DNA from: Novosphingobium aquimarinum
GTDB lineage: Bacteria > Pseudomonadota > Alphaproteobacteria > Sphingomonadales > Sphingomonadaceae
DNA length: 64,000 nt
Assembly (NCBI RefSeq): GCF_009746585.1
Contig: NZ_WRPO01000005.1
Span: 218,853-282,852, forward strand
Direction: 5' to 3'
Below are positions 27,106 through 37,955 of the stretch, piece by piece. Positions within the stretch are counted from its first letter, which is position 1. Every line of letters begins with the position of its first letter. The notes beneath the pieces are model-generated. The model saw nothing but the letters and a program-made list of their open reading frames with translations, ran no database searches and had not been told where the DNA came from. The translations under genes were made by a program, and so were the position numbers.

Positions 27106-27341
27106 CTGTCGCGCGCGTTCCTGATTTACGGATGTTTTGCCGATCGGGGTTAAGATCGTGTTGCCTGCGATGGTTAAGCACGGTCACATAGACCGGTGGC
27201 TGCCACGGCGAAGGCGCTGACGTGGTGCCGTTGCAACAGCGTTAACGGGCCGGTGCCCTGATGAATATCGCTATCAGCGGGTAACGCGAACTTAACTTTC
27301 AGTGCGCGACACCACGGGTCAAACCGTACGAGGCGCATCCC

Positions 27342-28025
27342 ATGGCTCTCGCAGCCCAGTTCGACGACCTGCCCGCCGACTCGCGCCAAGTGCGTGCGCC
27401 GCGCCGGCTGCTCCGCCTGCAGGCGACCGGGACGCTGGCGACCGGTGAGCGCGCGGCAGTGCTGGTGCACAACGTTTCCGCAACCGGACTGCTCATCGAA
27501 TGCAGCACGGATCTGGACGTGGGCGAAACCATCGAGGTCGAACTCCCGCAAGCCGGTCCCGTGGCGGCAGACGTCGTCTGGGCGAGTGCCTCGCTGTTCG
27601 GCTGCCGCTTCGATGAAGCGCTTTCGCCGGCGGTGCTGAGCGCCACCCAGCTACGCGGCGTAACCGGAGAGGGCGTGGGCGACTCCATAGGGGCCAGCGT
27701 GGACGGTCCCGGCCTCAACCTGCCGAACCGGGCTCTGCCTGCCATGCTGCGCGAACTTCGGCGCGAGCGCGGACTGACACTGGGCCAACTCGCGACTCGT
27801 CTCGGGGTCAGCAAGCCGACGGTCTGGGCCTGGGAACAAGGCAAGTCGCGTCCGGTCCCCGAGCGTATCGACGCGATCGCGGACGCACTCGCCGTGGCAC
27901 CCGAGGCTCTGATACCGGAGCGTGCGGTGCAGGGCCTGCCTCGCATTCTGGATCGCTGTCGCGAACAGATCGCCGAGGCCATCGGCGCCGATCCGGAAAG
28001 CATTCGCATCTCGATCGAGCTCTGA
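27342..28025 (+). CDS. PilZ-XRE fusion: predicted c-di-GMP-responsive DNA-binding protein
   Basis: A 227-residue fusion. Residues 1-115 are a PilZ domain with RAPRR (RxxxR) and NVSATGLLIE (NxSxxG), both needed to bind c-di-GMP. Residues 128-195 are an HTH_3/XRE domain (LRRERGLTLGQLATRLGVSK, TVWAWEQGKSRPVPE). The tail (IAEAIGADPESIRISIEL) may dimerise. The joining of a ligand domain and a DNA-binding domain suggests direct transcription control by c-di-GMP. The target may be its own divergent region with the other PilZ gene. This is inference from domain order. Confidence 0.85.
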   Translation: MALAAQFDDLPADSRQVRAPRRLLRLQATGTLATGERAAVLVHNVSATGLLIECSTDLDVGETIEVELPQAGPVAADVVWASASLFGCRFDEALSPAVLSATQLRGVTGEGVGDSIGASVDGPGLNLPNRALPAMLRELRRERGLTLGQLATRLGVSKPTVWAWEQGKSRPVPERIDAIADALAVAPEALIPERAVQGLPRILDRCREQIAEAIGADPESIRISIEL

Positions 28026-28137
28026 ACAAGCCGCTTCGGCGAAACACGTCCTAAAACGAATGGCGTGCGTCGACGCATCGCGACCTGATCCCGGCATCGA
28101 AAACGAATTAACAACTGGCTGTGCCAACTATCAGTCA

Positions 28138-28159
28138 AGTTAGCTTATAGTAACTAACT
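28138..28159. promoter_or_regulatory. AT-rich dyad before the PAS-GGDEF gene
   Basis: AGTTAG-cttatagtaa-CTAACT lies in a 234-bp AT-rich gap, unusual in this GC-rich window. It likely marks the promoter and operator of the PAS-GGDEF gene. Confidence 0.35.
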
Positions 28160-28259
28160 GACGAGTATTTCAGCCAAGGGTTATTCCTTGAGTTGAAATG
28201 AAGTTAATAACCTCTTAGTCAGAAGTTGGGTCAAAAGATTCAAGGTCCGTCAGGGATCG

Positions 28260-29222
28260 GTGTCCAAGCCTAAGGCGGGCGCCGGCGGGGAAGGAGTCGT
28301 GGTCGCGATGTTGCTCAACTTTACTCTCGAAGAGACCGGCGTTCTGTATGGTCTGATCGCGGAAGGCAGTGGCGACGTGATCCTGAAGACCGATACGGAC
28401 GGTTTCATCGTCCATGCCTCGCCCGGCTTCGAATCGCTCGGCTATCCGCTGCCGTCGGTGCTCATCGGACCGCATCTCTCCGAGATAGCCCGGCCCGAAC
28501 ATGCTCCGATCGTCCGTCAAACCTTGGAAGGCGTGTTGTCCGGGCGGCTCGAGCAGGAATGGATCGAGTTCGCCGCGCGCGCGCCCGACAGCGAATCGCG
28601 ACGGTTCGCGATGCAGATGCGGGCGCTGCATGACAGAGCGGGCGGAGTTTACGGCGTCCTCGTGGTGATGCGGTGCGTCGAGGAGACCCGCGCGCTCGAG
28701 GAAGAGCTTTTCGTCACCGCGATGACGGACACGCTGACGAAGCTGACCAACCGCAAAGCGTTCTTGTCCATGCTGCAGCATTTGCTCGACGACGATTCGC
28801 ATGGCTTTCTCGCGCTTTTCACCATCGATCACTTCCGCGCGATCAATCTGAATCACGGGCAGGCGATGGGCGACAAAGTGCTATGCGCTTTCGCCGATTT
28901 TCTGCGCAGCACCGCGCCTGCCGACGCGATCGTCTCGCGCATCGGCAGCGACATTTTCGCCGTGCTCTATCCGCACACTCCGCGCGACCGGGCCGAAGCA
29001 TCGTGCCGCGACATGATCGGTGTCCTGGCGGAAGTCTCGTCAGCGACCAGCGGCGACAACTTGAGCATCACCGCAAGCGCGGGTCTCGGCGAACTCCGCG
29101 GCACCGTGGACCAGATCCTGCAGCGCGCCGAACTGGCGCTGTTCAAGGCGCGTGCCAGTGGGCCCTCCGGCTTCCAGAGCGACATCGCGAAACGCTGCGC
29201 TCCGATCCTGCGGAGCGCCTGA
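28260..29222 (+). CDS. PAS-GGDEF protein with degenerate active site
   Basis: A 320-residue soluble protein. Residues 25-145 form a PAS domain (GDVILKTDTDGFIVHASPGF), and 150-310 a GGDEF-like domain (TDTLTKLTNRKAFLSML, FTIDHFRAINLNHGQAMGD). The signature GGDEF is replaced by GSDIF and there is no RxxD site in front, so cyclase activity is unlikely; it may bind GTP or act through protein contacts. The start is uncertain: GTG 28260 is used, but ATG 28308, with AAGGAG upstream, is a good alternative. It lies beside two PilZ genes. Confidence 0.8.
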   Translation: MSKPKAGAGGEGVVVAMLLNFTLEETGVLYGLIAEGSGDVILKTDTDGFIVHASPGFESLGYPLPSVLIGPHLSEIARPEHAPIVRQTLEGVLSGRLEQEWIEFAARAPDSESRRFAMQMRALHDRAGGVYGVLVVMRCVEETRALEEELFVTAMTDTLTKLTNRKAFLSMLQHLLDDDSHGFLALFTIDHFRAINLNHGQAMGDKVLCAFADFLRSTAPADAIVSRIGSDIFAVLYPHTPRDRAEASCRDMIGVLAEVSSATSGDNLSITASAGLGELRGTVDQILQRAELALFKARASGPSGFQSDIAKRCAPILRSA

Positions 29223-29243
29223 CGGGCCGACACGCGGGCGCGA

Positions 29244-30698
29244 TCAGCCCTTGGTGTCGATACCCATGCACAAGTACTTTACTTCCATGAAGTCCTCGAG
29301 CCCGTATTTCGAGCCTTCGCGGCCGAGACCGGACTGCTTAACCCCGCCGAACGGGGCCACCTCGGTCGAAATCAGGCCGGTGTTGATCCCGACCATGCCC
29401 GCCTCGATCGCTTCGGCGACGCGCCATACGCGGCTGAGATCGCGCGCATAGAAATAGCTCGCCAGACCGAACTCGGTGTCGTTCGCCATGGCGATCGCTT
29501 CGGCCTCGGTCTTGAAGGAAATGATCCCGGCAAGCGGCCCGAAGGTTTCTTCCCGCGCGATCTTCATGTCGGGCTTCACGCCCTTGAGCACGGTCGGCGT
29601 GAAGTAGGTGCCGCCAAGGTCGGACCGACCGCCGCCCACGATCACTTCGGCGCCGCCGTCGAGCGCGTCCTGCAAGTGCTCCTCGACCTTCTCGACCGCC
29701 TTTTCGTCGATCATCGCGCCGACCTGGGTGCCTTCGTCCATCGAGTATCCCACCTTCATCTCACTGACCCGGTCAGCAAGCTTCTTGGTGAATTCCTCGT
29801 AGACGCCTTCCTGCACGTAGAACCGGTTGGTGCACACGCAAGTCTGGCCGCCGTTGCGGAACTTGGAGATCATCGCGCCGTCGATCGCGGCGTCGATGTC
29901 GGCATCGTCGAACACGAGGAACGGCGCGTTGCCGCCCAGTTCCATCGAGCACTTCTTGATCGTGTCGGCGCTCTGGCGCAGCAAGTCGCGGCCGATTTCG
30001 GTCGAACCGGTGAAGGTGATCTTGGCGACCTTGGGGTTTCCGGTGAGTTCGTCGCCGATCTGCCCGGCGCTGCCGGTCACGACGTTGACGACGCCCTTGG
30101 GAATCCCCGCCATCTCGCACAGCACTGCGATCGCCAGCGCCGAATAGGGCGTGGCGGACGCGGGCTTGATGACGATCGTGCAACCCGCGGCAAGCGCCGG
30201 GCCGAGCTTGCGCGTGATCATCGCGTTGGGGAAGTTCCAGGGCGTGATGGCGCCGACCACGCCGACACCCTGCTTGAGCACGACGATCCGCTTGTCCGCC
30301 TGGTGGCTGGGGATCACGTCGCCATAAGCGCGCTTACCTTCCTCGGCGAACCATTCGATGAAGCCCGCACCGTAGGCGATTTCGCCTTTACCCTCGGCAA
30401 AGGGCTTGCCTTGTTCGCGGCTGAGCAGTTCGCCCAGCGCGTCCTGGTGCTCCATCATCAGGTTGAAGAGCGTGCGCATGAGCTTGGAGCGTTCGCCCGC
30501 GGTCTTGGCGCGCCAGGCGGGAAGGGCGGCTTCGGCCGCATCGATCGCGCGCGCGGTTTCGGCCTTGCCCATCTTCGGAACCGTGCCCATCACTTTGCCC
30601 GAACCGGGATCGGTGACGTCGAAAGTGTCGCCCGAATCGGCGTCACACCACTGGCCGTCGATGTAGCATTGCTGCCTGAGGAAATCGGAATACTGCAT
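29244..30698 (-). CDS. gabD: NAD(P)-dependent succinate-semialdehyde dehydrogenase family
   Basis: A 484-residue aldehyde dehydrogenase. Catalytic Cys is in GGQTCVCTNR and the general base Glu in MELGGNAPF. ITPWNFPNAMITRKLGPALAAGCT and GVKQSGLGREGS are the family signature for GabD, which oxidises succinate semialdehyde to succinate in GABA breakdown. ATG 30698 is chosen since GGAGGAGCC lies before it; the longer frame is not protein-like. A second, similar enzyme lies at 56394-57857. It is divergent from a DUF2889 gene. Confidence 0.85.
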   Translation of the reverse strand: MQYSDFLRQQCYIDGQWCDADSGDTFDVTDPGSGKVMGTVPKMGKAETARAIDAAEAALPAWRAKTAGERSKLMRTLFNLMMEHQDALGELLSREQGKPFAEGKGEIAYGAGFIEWFAEEGKRAYGDVIPSHQADKRIVVLKQGVGVVGAITPWNFPNAMITRKLGPALAAGCTIVIKPASATPYSALAIAVLCEMAGIPKGVVNVVTGSAGQIGDELTGNPKVAKITFTGSTEIGRDLLRQSADTIKKCSMELGGNAPFLVFDDADIDAAIDGAMISKFRNGGQTCVCTNRFYVQEGVYEEFTKKLADRVSEMKVGYSMDEGTQVGAMIDEKAVEKVEEHLQDALDGGAEVIVGGGRSDLGGTYFTPTVLKGVKPDMKIAREETFGPLAGIISFKTEAEAIAMANDTEFGLASYFYARDLSRVWRVAEAIEAGMVGINTGLISTEVAPFGGVKQSGLGREGSKYGLEDFMEVKYLCMGIDTKG

Positions 30699-30973
30699 CG
30701 GACGGCTCCTCCATCTGCGCCCTCGGGTCTGCACGCCTCCCGGGGCCGGAAGCGGCATAGGAGGCACCACCGCCGGGCGCAACCGGGCAAAAGGCAGAGC
30801 TATGCGGCGATTGCGCGCGGCATCTCGGCATCCGTCGCGCAAACGAGTGTTCGCATGCCAGTTGCCGTCCGAGCGTGCATTTCGGGCCGCCTTGGCACCT
30901 TGCTGGTTCGCGTCGCACAGGAGGCATGGGCGAAGGCTTGCTATGCAGGCTGAGTGACGACACATGGCATGTC

Positions 30974-31999
30974 ATGTCCCTGCATGACTATCCGCCGCCG
31001 CCACGTAGCACGGCCAATCCTGCTCCCGAGCGCCCGGCGGCATCGATCCGTCGCACCTCGTCGATCGATGTCTCCTGGCCTGACGGGCAGCGGGCCGATC
31101 GCCTGATGGTGGGCCGGGCGCGCGACGTGGCGACCGGTGCCGCAGGCGATCCGCCGCGCGTGCTGGGCGAATCCGAGTTCCGCCTGCGCATGGCGGAAGA
31201 CAAGACGATCACTGCGATCGATGCGTCTCCCGCGGCCGATCGCATATCCAGCCTAGTCGGTGAGCGCGGCGGCGGCCACTTGCGGATGACACTGGCCGAA
31301 TGCATGCCCGAACTGCTGGCCAACGCCGATCCGCTCTACCTGGTGCTCGACGATATCTCGGGCACCGCGCTGGTCTCCGCCTTCGCCTGGTCGCAGTGGG
31401 ACCCCGACTGGGCAGAGAAGCGGCGCAAGCTCATGGCCGAGGGCGAGTTCGAAAAGATCATGCAACAGCGCGTCAACGTGTGCTGGGGGCTCCAGGACGG
31501 CAATTCGGGTTTGAACCCCGCCAGCCTGTCCGACAGGATCGCCGATGCCGATGCGGGCGAGCTGCGCAATCCTGCCGACCCCGATGGCTGGCACGCCTTT
31601 CACGAAAGCGATGGTCCTGCATTCCGCCGAGCGCGCCGGATCGACGTCAGCCGCGACGACGCCGCAGGCGTGCTGCGCATCGATTCGGCGTTTCAGGATA
31701 GCGCCGGGCTCAAGCACGGCGGCCGGGTTGCGATTCACGAATACCTGCTTCGCGCGGCCGTGGACCTTAACAGCAACGAAATCCAGACGCTCGAGCCTGA
31801 AGCGCGGATCCTGCCGTTTGCGGAATGCCCCGGCGCGATCGACAACGTCTCGCGACTGGTGGGGCGCAAGATCGACGACATCCGCGCGGACGTTCTGGAG
31901 CAGCTGCGCGGTCCGCAGGGCTGCACGCATCTCAACGATGCGCTGCGCGCGCTCGCCGACGTGCCTCACCTTGCCGCAAGGCTGCGCGAGCCGGCCTGA
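30974..31999 (+). CDS. DUF2889 family protein
   Basis: About 341 residues, with SIRRTSSIDVSWPDG at the start, an Ala-rich middle, and the diagnostic C-terminal GCTHLNDALRALADVPHL. DUF2889 proteins have no known activity and are common near acyl-CoA and aromatic catabolic genes in proteobacteria. The start is uncertain: ATG 30974 gives the usual DYPPPPRSTANP beginning but has no clear ribosome site; ATG 30926 follows AGGAGG too closely. It is convergent with the LysR gene. Confidence 0.75.
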   Translation: MSLHDYPPPPRSTANPAPERPAASIRRTSSIDVSWPDGQRADRLMVGRARDVATGAAGDPPRVLGESEFRLRMAEDKTITAIDASPAADRISSLVGERGGGHLRMTLAECMPELLANADPLYLVLDDISGTALVSAFAWSQWDPDWAEKRRKLMAEGEFEKIMQQRVNVCWGLQDGNSGLNPASLSDRIADADAGELRNPADPDGWHAFHESDGPAFRRARRIDVSRDDAAGVLRIDSAFQDSAGLKHGGRVAIHEYLLRAAVDLNSNEIQTLEPEARILPFAECPGAIDNVSRLVGRKIDDIRADVLEQLRGPQGCTHLNDALRALADVPHLAARLREPA

Positions 32000-32063
32000 A
32001 TTCGGGCTTTTCAGTTCGACGCCAACCGGCTCGAACACCGCGCGTCCGCGACCACCGGCGTCC

Positions 32064-32936
32064 TCACCCGACGGCATAGTGCTGGCGGACAAGCGCGACG
32101 AACGGGCTCGCGCGCGCCGGGGCGACGTGCGGCTCGCCTGCGTGGAGCAGCCCGATCTCGCGCGTCAGGCCGAAGTCACGCACCGGCACGAAGGCAAGGC
32201 CGGGACCGGCGAAGCACTCGGGCATCATGCCGACACCTGCACCGCTGCGCACCACGGCCAGCACGCGCTCGTCGCTGGTGGTCTTGACCACGAAGCGTGG
32301 CCGCACCCCGCGCGCGATGAAGAAGCGGTTGATCTCGGGCAGAGCCTCGCAATGGCGGCGCAGCGCCATGCGATCGCGCGCCAGTTGCTCGGCCGTCACC
32401 ATGTCCGCTCCGGCAAACCGGTGGTCCGCGGGCAGCACCATCATATAGCGCTCGCGCGCCAACACTTCGGGCTGGTGGCGATCGTGGTGCGGGCGGATCA
32501 CTGTCCAGGCGACATCGAGCCGACCGCGTTCGAGCCGCTCGCCGATCTCGCGTTCGGAGCCGTCGATCAGTTCGAGCGCTTCGCCCGTACCCAGCGCGCG
32601 GTGCTGCGCGACGAGCTTCTCGACCACAGCCGAGGGGATCGTCGACAGGACGCCGATACGCAGCAGGGCGGGGTCGGAAACTTCGGACAGCTCGACCAGC
32701 GCGTGCTCGTATTCCGCCGCGATCCGGCGAGCGCGGACGAGGAAGCGGCTGCCTGCCGGGGTAAGTGCGACCCCCTGCCGCGTGCGGTCGAACAGGCGCG
32801 CGCCCAATTCGCGCTCCAGCTTGGCGATTCCCGACGACAGCGTCGGCTGAGTCACGCTGACGCGTTGCGCCGCGCGGCTGAACGTGCCGGTTTCGGCGAC
32901 GGCGAGGAAATACCGCAGGAGGTATTGGTCGATCAT
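32064..32936 (-). CDS. LysR-family transcription regulator
   Basis: A 290-residue LysR regulator. The HTH is at the N-terminus ([35 protein letters not shown]), followed by a substrate-binding domain with [18 protein letters not shown] 32936 is preferred over the GTG two codons earlier. It is divergent from mccB with only 100 bp between, the classic place for regulation of the neighbouring operon. A 17-bp palindrome that fits the T-N11-A rule covers its own start codon, which suggests autoregulation. Inducer unknown. Confidence 0.88.
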   Translation of the reverse strand: MIDQYLLRYFLAVAETGTFSRAAQRVSVTQPTLSSGIAKLERELGARLFDRTRQGVALTPAGSRFLVRARRIAAEYEHALVELSEVSDPALLRIGVLSTIPSAVVEKLVAQHRALGTGEALELIDGSEREIGERLERGRLDVAWTVIRPHHDRHQPEVLARERYMMVLPADHRFAGADMVTAEQLARDRMALRRHCEALPEINRFFIARGVRPRFVVKTTSDERVLAVVRSGAGVGMMPECFAGPGLAFVPVRDFGLTREIGLLHAGEPHVAPARASPFVALVRQHYAVG

Positions 32937-32950
32937 AGACACGGTCTATG
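32934..32950. promoter_or_regulatory. LysR-type binding site at the LysR start
   Basis: CATAGAC-acg-GTCTATG is a perfect dyad and contains T-N11-A (TAGACACGGTCTA). It overlaps the LysR start codon, so binding would repress the regulator and could steer mccB. Confidence 0.55.
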
Positions 32951-32957
32951 GCTGCCT

Positions 32958-32978
32958 GCGGAAACTTTCAATTTCCGC
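32958..32978. promoter_or_regulatory. Second dyad in the LysR-mccB gap
   Basis: GCGGAAA-ctttcaa-TTTCCGC, perfect 7-bp arms, eight bases from the first dyad and 58 bp before mccB. It may be the second half of a two-site LysR operator. Confidence 0.4.
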
Positions 32979-33036
32979 CGGACGTTGCGGATGGTTAGAA
33001 CCTTGCCAAAGATCGAAAGCGAAGAAGGGAAGAGGC

Positions 33037-34638
33037 ATGAGCGCGCCGGTGCTCCAGACCAGTCTCCAGATCGACAGCCCCGAAGCGCAGGCGCGTGCGG
33101 CGCACAACCGCGCGCTTGCCGAAGAGCTGCATCGCCGGGTTGCCGAGGCGGCGCAGGGCGGCAGCGAAAGGTCGCGCGCGCGGCACGTGGCACGCGGCAA
33201 GCTGCTGCCGCGCGAGCGAGTCGAGCGGCTGCTCGATCCCGGCTCGCCGCTGCTCGAACTTGGCCAGCTCGCGGCTAACGGCCTTTACGAAGGCGACATT
33301 CCGGGCGCCGGCATCATCACTGCGGTCGGGCGGGTTTCCGGGCGCCCCTGCATGATCGTGTGCAACGACGCGACGGTCAAAGGCGGGACCTATTACCCAA
33401 TGACCGTCAAGAAGCACTTGCGCGCGCAGGAGATCGCGACGGAAAACAATCTCCCGTGCGTCTATCTCGTCGATAGCGGCGGCGCGAACCTGCCGCACCA
33501 GGCCGAAGTCTTCCCCGACCGCGACCACTTCGGCCGCATCTTCTACAACCAGGCCAACATGAGCGCGAAAGGCATTCCGCAAGTCGCCTGCGTGATGGGA
33601 TCGTGCACTGCGGGCGGCGCCTATGTGCCGGCGATGAGCGACGAATCGGTGATCGTGAAGGAACAGGGCACGATCTTCCTCGCCGGCCCGCCGCTGGTGC
33701 AGGCCGCGACCGGCGAAGTCATCAGTGCCGAGGATCTGGGCGGCGGCGATCTCCACAGCCGTAAGTCCGGCGTGACCGATCACCTCGCCGAGGACGACGA
33801 GCATGCGCTGACGATCGTTCGCGACATCGTGAGCCACCTCGGCCCCCGGCACGATACCGGCATCGAAGTGCGCGAGAGCCGCCCGCCGAAGTTTGATGCC
33901 GAGGAACTCTACGCGATCATTCCCGAGGACGTGCGCGCCCCTTACGACGTGCGCGAAGTGATCGCACGGATCGTCGACGGCAGCGAATTTCACGAGTTCA
34001 AGGCGCTCTACGGCAACACGCTGGTCTGCGGCTTCGCGCATATCCACGGAATGCCGGTGGCGATCCTCGCCAACAACGGCGTGCTGTTTTCCGAAAGTGC
34101 GCAGAAGGGCGCACACTTCATCGAACTGGCCTGTCAGCGGCGTATTCCGCTGCTGTTCCTGCAGAACATTTCGGGCTTCATGGTCGGCGGCAAGTACGAG
34201 GCCGAGGGCATCGCCAAGCACGGCGCCAAGCTGGTGACGGCCGTCGCGACCGCCACGGTGCCCAAGGTGACGGTGCTGATCGGCGGGAGCTTCGGCGCGG
34301 GCAACTACGGCATGTGCGGCAGAGCCTATGCGCCGCGCTTCCTCTTCACCTGGCCCAACGCGCGGATTTCGGTGATGGGCGGCGAACAGGCCGCGAGCGT
34401 GCTCGCGACCGTGCACCGGGATGCCGACGATTGGAGCGAGGAAGAGGCCGAAGCCTTCAAGGCGCCGATCCGTCAGAAGTACGAAGACGAAGGCAATCCC
34501 TACTACGCCACCGCCCGCCTGTGGGACGACGGCGTGATCGACCCGGCGCAAACGCGCGACGTTCTCGGCCTGGCCTTCGCGACGTGCCTCGAAGCCCCGA
34601 TCCCGGAGGCGCCCCGCTTCGGGGTGTTCCGGATGTGA
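33037..34638 (+). CDS. mccB: 3-Methylcrotonyl-CoA carboxylase, carboxyltransferase subunit
   Basis: A 533-residue carboxyltransferase. It has [45 protein letters not shown], and in the second half [26 protein letters not shown] and [20 protein letters not shown], the oxyanion-hole glycine motifs of this family. It moves CO2 from biotin to 3-methylcrotonyl-CoA in leucine breakdown. The related geranyl-CoA enzyme is a less likely alternative. ATG 33037 follows GGAAGAGG. It should be made with mccA; a DUF559 cassette lies between. Control by the divergent LysR is likely. Confidence 0.88.
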   Translation: MSAPVLQTSLQIDSPEAQARAAHNRALAEELHRRVAEAAQGGSERSRARHVARGKLLPRERVERLLDPGSPLLELGQLAANGLYEGDIPGAGIITAVGRVSGRPCMIVCNDATVKGGTYYPMTVKKHLRAQEIATENNLPCVYLVDSGGANLPHQAEVFPDRDHFGRIFYNQANMSAKGIPQVACVMGSCTAGGAYVPAMSDESVIVKEQGTIFLAGPPLVQAATGEVISAEDLGGGDLHSRKSGVTDHLAEDDEHALTIVRDIVSHLGPRHDTGIEVRESRPPKFDAEELYAIIPEDVRAPYDVREVIARIVDGSEFHEFKALYGNTLVCGFAHIHGMPVAILANNGVLFSESAQKGAHFIELACQRRIPLLFLQNISGFMVGGKYEAEGIAKHGAKLVTAVATATVPKVTVLIGGSFGAGNYGMCGRAYAPRFLFTWPNARISVMGGEQAASVLATVHRDADDWSEEEAEAFKAPIRQKYEDEGNPYYATARLWDDGVIDPAQTRDVLGLAFATCLEAPIPEAPRFGVFRM

Positions 34639-34649
34639 TGGAGGCTCTG

Positions 34650-35069
34650 TCAATCCTCCCCGGAACGGGGAGGGGGACCATGCGCAGCATGGTGGAGGGG
34701 CACGCTCGGCGCTCCTGTCCGTTCCCGGCAGACCTCCAAAATCCGCACCACGACCCGCTCAATATCGGAAAGCACGATACAGGCCGGCACCCGCAAGGTC
34801 CCCACCCCCTGCGATCGCAGGAACGCGCCTCGCGCCGCATCGCGTTGAGCCGCCGGCGCGCTGTCATGGCCAAACCCATCCATCTCGATCGCCAGTCGAG
34901 CCGCGGCGCAATAGAAATCCAAGACATAAATCCCTGCCGGATGCTGCCGCCGGAATTTGAAGCCTCCCGGTCGTTTCCTCAGCGCTCGCCACAGCAGCAC
35001 TTCAGGCAGCGTCATCTCGCTACGCAGCTTGCGTGCTCGTTTCACGGTTTCGCGCGGTCCGGTGATCAT
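34650..35069 (-). CDS. DUF559 nuclease-like protein in an inverted-repeat cassette
   Basis: A 139-residue protein of the DUF559 (Vsr-like, PD-(D/E)XK fold) family: MTLPEVLLWRALRKR, FKFRRQHPAGIYVLDFYC and LAIEMDGFGHD. The ILDF Asp and IEMDG motif are the likely metal/catalytic residues. It is opposite in strand to mccB and mccA and fits exactly between two inverted copies of a repeat, with the C-terminal tail read from the left copy. The usual end region (RFWNN) is replaced by RVPACIVLSDI. No DNA target is known; a mobile or repeat-linked role is inferred from the flanks. Confidence 0.8.
   Translation of the reverse strand: MITGPRETVKRARKLRSEMTLPEVLLWRALRKRPGGFKFRRQHPAGIYVLDFYCAAARLAIEMDGFGHDSAPAAQRDAARGAFLRSQGVGTLRVPACIVLSDIERVVVRILEVCRERTGAPSVPLHHAAHGPPPRSGED
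34654..34704. repeat. Left copy of a two-hairpin repeat flanking the DUF559 gene
   Basis: 51 bp with two stems: CTCCCCG-gaa-CGGGGAG and CCATGC-gca-GCATGG, then GTGGAGGGGCACG. An inverted copy lies at 35074-35126. The last 17 or so codons and stop of the DUF559 gene are encoded within and just past this copy. Confidence 0.85.
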
Positions 35070-35073
35070 CGCC

Positions 35074-35126
35074 CGTGCCCCTCCACCATCGCTGAGCGAT
35101 GGTCCCCCTCCCCGATTCGGGGAGGA
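35074..35126. repeat. Right, inverted copy of the two-hairpin repeat
   Basis: 53 bp, the reverse complement of the 34654 repeat apart from loop and stem-tip changes. Its second stem is CCATCGC/GCGATGG where the left copy has CCATGC/GCATGG, so changes in the stem are paired. Confidence 0.85.
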
Positions 35127-35140
35127 TCAGGAGACTTATC

Positions 35141-36979
<1,839 letters not shown>

Positions 36980-36989
36980 ACGGGCGCCG

Positions 36990-37352
36990 ATGAGCCGGAG
37001 CGCGCAAATCGTCGAATGGGTGGCCGAGTGCATGGACCCGGTCGGCACGGTCACCTCACGCCGGATGATGGGTGGACACACGCTCTACTGCAACGGCACG
37101 GTCTTCGCGATCGTCGCCATGGACCAGCTGTGGTTCAAGGGCGACAAGGACAACGATGCGCAGTGGGATGCGGCTGGCTGCGAGAAGTTCTCCTACGAAC
37201 GCGATGGGCGCACCGCGACGATGAACTATCGGCTCGCGCCCGAGGATTGCTACGACGATCCGGATGAAGTGCGTCGCTGGGCGGACCTCGGGCTGGCAGC
37301 CGGACTGCGAGGAGCCGCGAAGACAAAACGGAAAACAAAGAAGGACAGCTGA
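36990..37352 (+). CDS. TfoX N-terminal-domain protein
   Basis: A 120-residue protein with VTSRRMMGGHTLYCNGTVFAIV and LWFKGD, which match the TfoX_N fold, and a Lys-rich end (KTKRKTKKDS). TfoX_N proteins are small and of mostly unknown function outside competence; here the position inside the mcc operon suggests co-transcription rather than a competence role. It starts ten bases after the mccA stop. Confidence 0.75.
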   Translation: MSRSAQIVEWVAECMDPVGTVTSRRMMGGHTLYCNGTVFAIVAMDQLWFKGDKDNDAQWDAAGCEKFSYERDGRTATMNYRLAPEDCYDDPDEVRRWADLGLAAGLRGAAKTKRKTKKDS

Positions 37353-37355
37353 GCA

Positions 37356-37805
37356 ATGCCCGGACGCTTTTTCGACGAGTGGAAGGTGGGGGACAGAATC
37401 ACTCACCAGCCGAGCCGCACGGTCACCGAGACGGACAACCTGATGTTCAGCGCGATGACGCACAACATGCAGCCGCTGCACCTCGATGCCGAGACCGCCA
37501 AAGCCAGCGAATTCGGCCAGATTCTGGTCAATTCAACCTTCACCTTCAGTCTCGCCGTCGGGCTATCGATCGCGGACACCACAGTGGGTACGCTGGTTGC
37601 CAATCTCGGCTTCGACAAAGTCGTGACGCCCAAGCCGACCTTCATCGGCGATACGCTCACGTGCCACAGCGAAGTGATCGAAATGCGCGAGAGCAAGTCG
37701 CGCCCGACGCAGGGCATCGTCGTGTTCAAGCACGAGCTGACCAACCAGCGCGGCGAAACCGCGCTTTCGATGACGCGTACCGTCCTGCTGAAGAAGTCGG
37801 TCTGA
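37356..37805 (+). CDS. MaoC-family acyl-CoA hydratase
   Basis: A 149-residue hot-dog-fold protein: MPGRFFDEWKVGDRI, TETDNLMFSAMTHNMQPLHLDAE (Asp/His of the hydratase site) and FTFSLAVGLSIADTTVGTL. The family hydrates enoyl-CoA esters, such as mesaconyl-CoA types. In an mcc operon a hydratase for the branched-chain pathway is plausible, though 3-methylglutaconyl-CoA hydratase is normally a crotonase. It is the last gene of the run and is followed by a strong hairpin. Confidence 0.82.
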   Translation: MPGRFFDEWKVGDRITHQPSRTVTETDNLMFSAMTHNMQPLHLDAETAKASEFGQILVNSTFTFSLAVGLSIADTTVGTLVANLGFDKVVTPKPTFIGDTLTCHSEVIEMRESKSRPTQGIVVFKHELTNQRGETALSMTRTVLLKKSV

Positions 37806-37907
37806 AGGTCGCCGAGGTTTCGTCCGCGCCTGTGGGGCGGACATCTCGCACCTATCCGGTTCGCGTGAGGCCGTCGGATACCACGCAGTTCGCGCCCACC
37901 GGCCAGA

Positions 37908-37947
37908 TCGACCGTCCCGCTCGTCGCAAGCGGCGGGGGACGGTCGA
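37908..37947. terminator. Hairpin between MaoC gene and the periplasmic protein gene
   Basis: TCGACCGTCCC / GGGACGGTCGA, an 11-bp perfect stem with an inner CCGCT/AGCGG stem, lies between convergent genes. It lacks a clear T run but fits a two-way terminator. Confidence 0.6.
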
Positions 37948-37955
37948 ACTAGCGG

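Noticed and set aside
29676..30953. Plus-strand frame of 425 codons
   Set aside because: Opposite gabD, whose catalytic motifs are clear.
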